Source of the DNA: Thiobacillus sp. 65-29
Lineage (GTDB): Bacteria; Pseudomonadota; Gammaproteobacteria; Burkholderiales; Thiobacillaceae
Direction of reading: 5' to 3'
Assembly: GCA_001899775.1 (NCBI GenBank)
Contig: MKWN01000038.1
Coordinates: 62,001 to 126,000 of the forward strand
Length of the DNA stretch: 64,000 nucleotides
A program made the position numbers and the translations under genes. This document shows, piece by piece, positions 57,783 to 64,000 of this stretch (positions are counted from its first letter, which is position 1; each line of letters opens with the position of its first letter). Below the pieces are notes generated by a model that made no database searches, was not told the origin of the DNA, and saw nothing but the letters and a program-made list of their open reading frames with translations.

Positions 57783-58835
57783 ATGAAACTCAACCCCAAA
57801 GCACTGACCGGCAGCCTGGTCCTCGCGGGCCTCATGTTTGCCGGCACCGCCCAGGCCGGCGCTGTTATCACCAACGGCACCGTCACGATGGGGGTCAATG
57901 ATCTCGGCCACCTCAACACCCCCTGGCCGGCGGGCTCGTCCGACCCATTGGGTATCGGGTACGTCGGTCTGCGCTACAACGCGACCGGTGCGGCGTCGAC
58001 CGAACCCGGGTGCCTGTGCGAAGGCTGGGGCGTGGCGCTCGTTTCCAGCGGCACCAAGGGTTATGCCAACGAATCAAGCGGCACCGCGGGGCTCAGCCTC
58101 GTGAGCTTCACCTCCACCGCGAGCACGGCCGTGTCGGTCGTCAATGTCGGGACGGCCACCGCCGGCCCCGCCCTGCAGGTGACCCACAACTACCAGCCGA
58201 TTGCCGGCACGCCCAACCTGTACCAGGTGGCTGTCACCATCAAGAACCTGACCGGCAGCGAAATCGGAGCGGGTGACCTGCGCTACCGTCGCGTGATGGA
58301 CTGGGACATCTATCCCACCCCGTTCAGCGAATATGTGACGATCCAGGGCGTGCCCGCCGCGCTCGGCATCGCCAACGGTTCGAACGTCTATCGCACCGAC
58401 AACAACGGCTTCAACTCCGCCGACCCGACCACTTTCTCGAGCTATGGCCAGTTGAACACCAACTTCACCGACAACGGTCCTGACGACCACGGTGCTCTCT
58501 TCGACTTCGAGTTCGCCGCGCTGGCGGCGGGGGGCGAATTCACCTTCTACACGTATTACGGTGCCGCCGAGAGCGAAGCCGCCGCCGACATGGCACGCCG
58601 GATGGTGGATGGCGATGCTTCCGACGTCGACATCGGTCTCTACTCGTACGGGCAACCCAGCACCACGAACGGCCCCACCCTCGGCGAGCCGAATACCTTC
58701 ATCTTCGGCTTCGGCGTGTCGGGCGGCATTTTCGTCGATCCGGATCCCAACCCCACCCCGGAACCCGGCTCGCTGGCGCTCCTGGGCCTCGGCTTCGCCG
58801 GCCTGGCCGCCATGCGCCGCCGCAAGTCGAAATAA
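57783..58835 (+). CDS. PEP-CTERM sorting domain protein
   Basis: Signal peptide; C-terminus PTPEPGSLALLGLGFAGLAAMRRRKSK. Confidence 0.92.
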   Translation: MKLNPKALTGSLVLAGLMFAGTAQAGAVITNGTVTMGVNDLGHLNTPWPAGSSDPLGIGYVGLRYNATGAASTEPGCLCEGWGVALVSSGTKGYANESSGTAGLSLVSFTSTASTAVSVVNVGTATAGPALQVTHNYQPIAGTPNLYQVAVTIKNLTGSEIGAGDLRYRRVMDWDIYPTPFSEYVTIQGVPAALGIANGSNVYRTDNNGFNSADPTTFSSYGQLNTNFTDNGPDDHGALFDFEFAALAAGGEFTFYTYYGAAESEAAADMARRMVDGDASDVDIGLYSYGQPSTTNGPTLGEPNTFIFGFGVSGGIFVDPDPNPTPEPGSLALLGLGFAGLAAMRRRKSK

Positions 58836-58857
58836 TAACGGCCACATTTACTCTCCG

Positions 58858-58895
58858 GACCCCTTCCCGCAAAATGGGAAGGGGTCTTTTTCTTT
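58858..58895 (+). terminator. Rho-independent terminator
   Basis: GACCCCTTCCC-GCAAAAT-GGGAAGGGGTC-TTTTTCTTT. Confidence 0.8.
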
Positions 58896-58906
58896 GGAGC
58901 AGACGA

Positions 58907-60202
58907 ATGCGCAAGAACCGCATCATGCGGACCATAGGGGGCCTCGCACTGCTGGTGGCGACGAATTTCACCCACGCCATCGTGATCCCCCTGGACCAGA
59001 TCCCCGACGAGCGCGCTCCCGCACAAACCACCCGGCCCGCCGACCTCGCCTACAACGAAGGCATCGAGGCCATCAACCGCAAGGACTGGTCCGCCGCGCG
59101 CAACGCGTTCGCCCGGAGCCTGCAACACGACCCGCGCCACAACGAAGCCCTGCTCGGCATGGCGCACGTGGCCGCGCAACAGGACAAGCTCAAGGAAGCG
59201 GAAGACTGGCTGAAAAAAGCCCTGGCGGCCAACCCGCAAAGCGCCGCGGCCCAGTTGTCGTGGGGGCGGTTTCTCGTCGCCCGCCAACGCTATGCCGATG
59301 CCGAACCCGCATTGAAGAAAGCGGCGACACTCGCCCCCGGCACGGTCGCGCCCGCGCTGGCACTGGGGGACCTGTACAGCAGCTACCTGAACGATCCCAA
59401 GGCCGCCGCCGAGACCTACCGGCAGGCTGTCGCAGCGGCCCCCGAGCATGCCGGTGCACGGTACGGGCTCGGCATGGCGCTGCTCGCGCTGGGTCAGTTC
59501 CCGGACGCCGAGGCTGCCCTGAAAAGGGCCCTGGAACTGACATCGGACAACCCGCTGCCCCGCCTCGGACTGGGCCGGGTCTACCTTGCCCAAGGTCGGC
59601 ATGGCGACGCCATGAAGGCCTTCAACGACGTGCTCGCAAGCCACCGGAACCTGCCCGCCGCCCTGATTGGCCGCGGCGACGTTCACTTCGGGCAGCAGAA
59701 TTTCAAGGCCGCGTCCCAGGACTTCGAGCAGGCCACCCGCCTTGCGCCGCAAAATGCCGAGGCATACCTCAAGCTGGGCATGAGTCTTCAGGCACAGCAA
59801 AAGAACGTGGCGGCGGAAAAAGCCTATCTTTCCGCAATCCGCGTCGACCCGAAGCTCGCACTCGCCTACAACAACCTCGCGTGGATGGCGACACAGGACA
59901 AGGCCCGCCACAAGCAGGGTGTCACATGGGCCGAAAAGGCCGTCAGTCTCGCGCCGGAGACGGCGGAGTATCTCGACACCCTGGGCTGGGCCTATTACCG
60001 GGCCGGTCAGGCCGCACAAGCGCGAGACACCCTGCAGCGTGCCCTGGCGAAGGACAGCCGGTCGGCCGACCCGCACTATCACCTGGGCATGGTGTGGCTG
60101 GCCCTCGGCAACACCGCGGAAGCCAGGAAGTCGTTCAACAAGGCACTCTCGATCCGCAAGGACCACCCCGAGGCACGGGCGGCGCTCGCCCGGCTCGACT
60201 GA
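58907..60202 (+). CDS. secreted TPR-repeat protein
   Basis: Signal-like N-terminus then about ten TPR units, e.g. AYNNLAWMATQDKARHKQGVTWAEKAVSLAPETAEYLDTLGWAYYRAG. Confidence 0.88.
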   Translation: MRKNRIMRTIGGLALLVATNFTHAIVIPLDQIPDERAPAQTTRPADLAYNEGIEAINRKDWSAARNAFARSLQHDPRHNEALLGMAHVAAQQDKLKEAEDWLKKALAANPQSAAAQLSWGRFLVARQRYADAEPALKKAATLAPGTVAPALALGDLYSSYLNDPKAAAETYRQAVAAAPEHAGARYGLGMALLALGQFPDAEAALKRALELTSDNPLPRLGLGRVYLAQGRHGDAMKAFNDVLASHRNLPAALIGRGDVHFGQQNFKAASQDFEQATRLAPQNAEAYLKLGMSLQAQQKNVAAEKAYLSAIRVDPKLALAYNNLAWMATQDKARHKQGVTWAEKAVSLAPETAEYLDTLGWAYYRAGQAAQARDTLQRALAKDSRSADPHYHLGMVWLALGNTAEARKSFNKALSIRKDHPEARAALARLD

Positions 60203-60299
60203 GGACCGCCGCCGTCAGATCGTGGCGTCCGGCATGCGTGCGCATGCCGGACAAGGCGTGGCAACTCACCGGAATCTTCGTTCGTCCGGCGCGCGACGT

Positions 60300-60315
60300 G
60301 TCGAAAAACTTTACA
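60300..60315 (+). promoter_or_regulatory. Putative enhancer element of PEP-CTERM gene
   Basis: GTCGAAAAACTTTACA. Confidence 0.45.
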
Positions 60316-60412
60316 GTTGACGCGCGGGAAGCTCGGCCGCATACCTTCCCGCACTGCACGCGCACAAACAAACATTTGATTTTTATCAATAAATCATGAT
60401 ACACCTCATTGA

Positions 60413-60427
60413 TGGCACGAAGCCTGC
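60413..60427 (+). promoter_or_regulatory. sigma-54 promoter of PEP-CTERM gene
   Basis: TGGCACGAAGCCTGC, GG-N10-GC. Confidence 0.7.
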
Positions 60428-60516
60428 TTCAGTCCTTGGCATAAGGGAAGCAGACAGGCATCCGCCTGTTCTTCCGGGTTTTCCTTCCAACTAAAGCAAA
60501 CACTGCGGAGTCAACC

Positions 60517-61326
60517 ATGTCCACATTCAAGCAAATCACACGCACCCTCGGGCTGGCGTCCCTTTCGGCGCTCGCCTTCTCGGGTGCTGCACAAGCGGGC
60601 GCCTTTGACAGCGGCATCCCAGGTTCTTGGTCGGGCACCGGCAATTACGGTGCTCTCGGTGCCAACGGCGTGGTCACCGCTTCACCCGAAGGCGGCAACT
60701 ACGGCTGGATCGCCAGCAACACCGGCATCACCGGCCTGGGCATCGACGTCAACGGCGACAGCATCGCCGACGGCACCGACGGCACCCGCCTGCGCTCCGG
60801 GGTCTTCTCGGCCGCCGCGGGCGACGACCTCGAATTCTATTTCAACTACGTCACATCCGACGGCTCGGGCTATGCCGACTTTGCCTGGGTCCGCCTGCTC
60901 GACAGCAGCCTTACCGAAGTCGCATTGCTGTTCACCGCACGCACCACGCCCGGCGGCGACACCGTGCCCGGTTTCAGCATGCCCCCCCTCGGTGCCGGAG
61001 TGACCCTGGTTCCTGCCACGACCCCGATCATCCCCGGCGGCCCATCCTGGTCCCCGCTGGGTGGCTACTCGGGATCCTGCTACAGCACGGGCTGCGGCTA
61101 CACGGACTGGATCGGGATGACTTATGAAATCGCCGCTGCGGGCGACTACGTGCTGGAGTTCGGCGTGGTCGACTGGTCCGACCAGATTTACGATTCGGGC
61201 CTCGCCTTCGACGGCATCCTGGTCGGCGGCAAGCCGATCGATCCGGTGCCGGAGCCGGCCTCGCTCGCGCTGCTGGGCATCGGTCTCGCGGGCCTCGCCG
61301 CCGCGCGCCGCCGCAAGACTGCTTGA
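60517..61326 (+). CDS. PEP-CTERM sorting domain protein
   Basis: Signal peptide; C-terminus PVPEPASLALLGIGLAGLAAARRRKTA. Confidence 0.92.
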   Translation: MSTFKQITRTLGLASLSALAFSGAAQAGAFDSGIPGSWSGTGNYGALGANGVVTASPEGGNYGWIASNTGITGLGIDVNGDSIADGTDGTRLRSGVFSAAAGDDLEFYFNYVTSDGSGYADFAWVRLLDSSLTEVALLFTARTTPGGDTVPGFSMPPLGAGVTLVPATTPIIPGGPSWSPLGGYSGSCYSTGCGYTDWIGMTYEIAAAGDYVLEFGVVDWSDQIYDSGLAFDGILVGGKPIDPVPEPASLALLGIGLAGLAAARRRKTA

Positions 61327-61341
61327 GCAACACGCACTCCG

Positions 61342-61374
61342 AAAAAAAGCCGGCGCATCGCGCCGGCTTTTTTT
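61342..61374. terminator. Bidirectional Rho-independent terminator
   Basis: AAAAAAAGCCGGCGC-ATC-GCGCCGGCTTTTTTT. Confidence 0.85.
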
Positions 61375-61393
61375 GTGCGCCGCACGGGCACAC

Positions 61394-63373
61394 TCAGCGC
61401 AAATAGCCTTCGTGCTCCAGCTTCAGCAATACCTGCTGCACCGCCTCCTCGATGCCAAGATCCGTGGTGTCGATCGCCAGTTCCGGGTTTTCCGGCACCT
61501 CATACGGATCGGACACGCCGGTGAATTCCGGAATCAGCCCGGCGCGCGCCTTCGCGTACAGGCCTTTGCGGTCGCGCGCCTCGCAGGTGGCGATGGGGGT
61601 GGCGACGTGGATTTCGACGAAGCCGCCGACCGCCTCGATCATCGCGCGCACGTCGCGGCGCGTCTGCCGGTACGGGGCGATCGGCGCGCAGATGGCGATG
61701 CCGCGGTTCTTGGTGATTTCCGAGGCGACGAAACCGATGCGGCGCACGTTGACGTCGCGGTGCGCCTTGGAAAAGCCGAGTTCGGATGACAGGTGGCGCC
61801 GCACGATGTCGCCATCGAGCAGCGTCACCGAGCGCCCGCCCATTTCCATCAGCCGCGCCGCCAGCGCGCGTGCGATCGTGGACTTGCCGGCGCCGGACAG
61901 TCCGGTGAAGAACACGGTGAAACCCTGCTGCTCGCGCGGCGGACTCTGCCGGTGCAACTCGGCAAGCACTTCGGGAAAGCTGTACCACTCGGGAATCTTC
62001 AGACCGGCCTGCATGCGGCGGCGGAATTCCTCGCCGGGCAGGGTAAGGATGCGCGAACCCGCCGGCACCTCGCCCTGGGCGACGTATTCGGCGCGGTCCT
62101 CGACGTAGACCATGCGCGGGTAGGGAATCAGCGTAACACCGATTTTTTCGGCCTGCGCGTTGACGGGCAGCTCGGTACGCTGCTGCGCCAGATCCTCGCC
62201 ACGCCGGAAATCGCCATCGGGCTGGTGTTCGCCGCCGACGATGAGCAGGCTGCAACCGTGGTTGCGCGCGACGATGGCGCGCAGCAGCAGCTCGCGTGCT
62301 GTGCAGCCGCGCGGCGGCGCCGGCAGCACGGCGAGCTGGGTGGTGGCGGACGGGAAGCGGTCACGCAACGCGATGAAGCTGCGCACGAGACCAAAATAGG
62401 CCGGCGCATCGGTGAGATCTCCACCGGCCTGCGGATGCAGCAGCAGGTTGGCCTCGTGCTCGATCGCGCTTTTCAGGCAGAAGGCGTACTGCGCGCGGTG
62501 CATGGGCTGGCGCGCCTGCCAGGCGAGCACACGGCGCCAGCCGCGCTTGGCGAAGAGGGCACGCAGTTCGGCGGGCGTGGCGCGCAGGCCGGCGAAATCC
62601 GGATGCGGCGGCAGCGCGACGCCCTCGACCGCGCCGCCCAGATGCCATGCGCCCGCATCGTTCCACACATCACTCACGGCGAGCACCGCGGTGGCGGACG
62701 GGAAGCGGTCACGCAACGCGATGAAGCTGCGCACGAGACCAAAATAGGCCGGCGCATCGGTGAGATCTCCACCGGCCTGCGGATGCAGCAGCAGGTTGGC
62801 CTCGTGCTCGATCGCGCTTTTCAGGCAGAAGGCGTACTGCGCGCGGTGCATGGGCTGGCGCGCCTGCCAGGCGAGCACACGGCGCCAGCCGCGCTTGGCG
62901 AAGAGGGCACGCAGTTCGGCGGGCGTGGCGCGCAGGCCGGCGAAATCCGGATGCGGCGGCAGCGCGACGCCCTCGACCGCGCCGCCCAGATGCCATGCGC
63001 CCGCATCGTTCCACACATCACTCACGGCGAGCACCGCGAGCATGAAACCCTCGCCGTCGCGCAGCGCGACCCGGTCGCCCGGTTTCAGCTCGCCGGCGGC
63101 TTTCTGCCGGCTGACCAGCGTCACCGGCTGCGGCCAGAACGTACCGTCGTCGAGTGCCATGTCGGTCTCGACGCGACGGCACTGCGCGCGCGTCATGAAG
63201 TCGGCGAGCGGCGAATACGCGCCGCTCATGAGCATTTCCAGCTCGCACTGCGCCTGCCAGTCGAGATCGAGCGACGGCAGGCTGAACGCTTCCTGCTTCA
63301 GTGCGTCGGCGCGTGCGGGGTCGATGAGGTTGACGAGGGCGCCGCCGTAGGGCGCGATGAGTTGATGGTCCAT
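61394..63373 (-). CDS. two-domain APS kinase with sulfurylase-like N-terminal domain containing an internal duplication
   Basis: C-terminal FFTGLSGAGKSTIARALAARL, LLDGDIVRRHLSSELGFSKAHRDVNVRRIGFVA (APS kinase); N-terminal ATP-sulfurylase-like sequence. Confidence 0.92.
   Translation of the reverse strand: MDHQLIAPYGGALVNLIDPARADALKQEAFSLPSLDLDWQAQCELEMLMSGAYSPLADFMTRAQCRRVETDMALDDGTFWPQPVTLVSRQKAAGELKPGDRVALRDGEGFMLAVLAVSDVWNDAGAWHLGGAVEGVALPPHPDFAGLRATPAELRALFAKRGWRRVLAWQARQPMHRAQYAFCLKSAIEHEANLLLHPQAGGDLTDAPAYFGLVRSFIALRDRFPSATAVLAVSDVWNDAGAWHLGGAVEGVALPPHPDFAGLRATPAELRALFAKRGWRRVLAWQARQPMHRAQYAFCLKSAIEHEANLLLHPQAGGDLTDAPAYFGLVRSFIALRDRFPSATTQLAVLPAPPRGCTARELLLRAIVARNHGCSLLIVGGEHQPDGDFRRGEDLAQQRTELPVNAQAEKIGVTLIPYPRMVYVEDRAEYVAQGEVPAGSRILTLPGEEFRRRMQAGLKIPEWYSFPEVLAELHRQSPPREQQGFTVFFTGLSGAGKSTIARALAARLMEMGGRSVTLLDGDIVRRHLSSELGFSKAHRDVNVRRIGFVASEITKNRGIAICAPIAPYRQTRRDVRAMIEAVGGFVEIHVATPIATCEARDRKGLYAKARAGLIPEFTGVSDPYEVPENPELAIDTTDLGIEEAVQQVLLKLEHEGYLR
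62343..63038. repeat. Exact 348-bp tandem duplication (62343-62690 and 62691-63038)
   Basis: Nucleotide-identical on reading; identical antisense ORFs at 62361-62666 and 62709-63014 are offset by exactly 348. Confidence 0.95.
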
Positions 63374-63388
63374 GTTGCGTTCCGGAAA

Positions 63389-64000
63389 TCAGGCAAAGAT
63401 CTGGTAGAACAAAGCAAGAAACCGGCCAAATTCGGCGTCGGGAAGGTGGTTGATGCCCGCCGCCGCCTTGCGTCCGCCGCCGGTGTCGAACTGGCTGCAC
63501 AGCACGTCCGCACCGGAGCGCGTCGCCAGCGGCGCGCGCACGCTGACGACGTAGCCGCCGCCGGGCTTGGCGGTGAGGACCGCGTGGGCCTGCTGAGGGG
63601 ATTCAACCGCCAGGCGGTTGCCGAACACGCCGGAAATCCGCCGCGCCCATTTTTCCGCCGGCAGCACGAAGACACGCCCGCCGGGGCGATTTTCCGCCGC
63701 GGCCAGTGCGACGGCGCGCGCCATGTCCTCCATATAACCTGACTGCAGGGTGCGATACGCTGGTGCCTCGGCGATGAAGGCGAACGGGTCGGCATAGGGC
63801 CGCACCTGACGATACAACTCGGCCGGATCGAAGAACAGGTCGTCGAGGGTCTCGCCGTAGCCGTTGTAGTTGAGGCATTCGCCGAGCGACTGCAAGGCCG
63901 CGAGTTGCGCGTCCGACAAGCCCAGCGGTGCGGCGGCAGCACGCGCGGAATCCGCCAGGTTGTCGCCGAACGCCGCCGCGACCGCCCACGGCAGGTGCCG
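63389..64000 (-). CDS. DHH-family phosphoesterase-like protein, N-terminus beyond window
   Basis: Frame stays open to window end; C-terminal GGGRKAAAGINHLP resembles DHHA1. Confidence 0.6.
   Translation of the reverse strand, partial: RHLPWAVAAAFGDNLADSARAAAAPLGLSDAQLAALQSLGECLNYNGYGETLDDLFFDPAELYRQVRPYADPFAFIAEAPAYRTLQSGYMEDMARAVALAAAENRPGGRVFVLPAEKWARRISGVFGNRLAVESPQQAHAVLTAKPGGGYVVSVRAPLATRSGADVLCSQFDTGGGRKAAAGINHLPDAEFGRFLALFYQIFA

Noticed and set aside
58492-60399. 635 aa plus-strand ORF overlapping PEP-CTERM and TPR genes
   Set aside because: Out of frame with both convincing genes and rich in R/P/A, typical of a shadow frame.
61793-63742. 649 aa ORF antisense to the APS kinase gene
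   Set aside because: Shadow ORF; it also simply mirrors the 348-bp duplication.

Overview
A 64 kb, GC-rich chromosomal segment from a betaproteobacterium, probably a Thiobacillus-like sulfur oxidiser (inferred from gene content only). Most of it is core metabolism: metA, metH, argH, lysA, nadA, ettA, prlC, ubiE-ubiJ-ubiB, ubiK, phoB-phoR, algZ-algR, glnK-amtB, potABCD, msrPQ and hda. I found no rRNA, tRNA, CRISPR array, prophage or transposase gene. Points of interest: (1) three PEP-CTERM surface proteins and a PrsT-type TPR gene, each preceded by a -24/-12 sigma-54 promoter and, upstream of that, a shared GTCGg-N6-TTTACA-like element (weak at prsT); (2) an exact in-frame 348-bp tandem duplication inside the sulfurylase-like domain of a two-domain APS kinase; (3) a porin-glnK-amtB operon with a sigma-54 promoter and two NtrC-like sites; (4) a candidate small RNA between algR and a NUDIX gene, with a perfect palindrome over its putative -10; (5) a 382-bp MITE-like element with 22-bp terminal inverted repeats next to hda; (6) dispersed palindromic repeats inserted in frame in ubiB and at the 5' end of potD; (7) a BrnTA toxin-antitoxin pair with a perfect palindromic operator; (8) an mtnA plus class II aldolase pair suggesting a DHAP-shunt type salvage route. 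No search or folding was run. Family names come from reading motifs in the translations.
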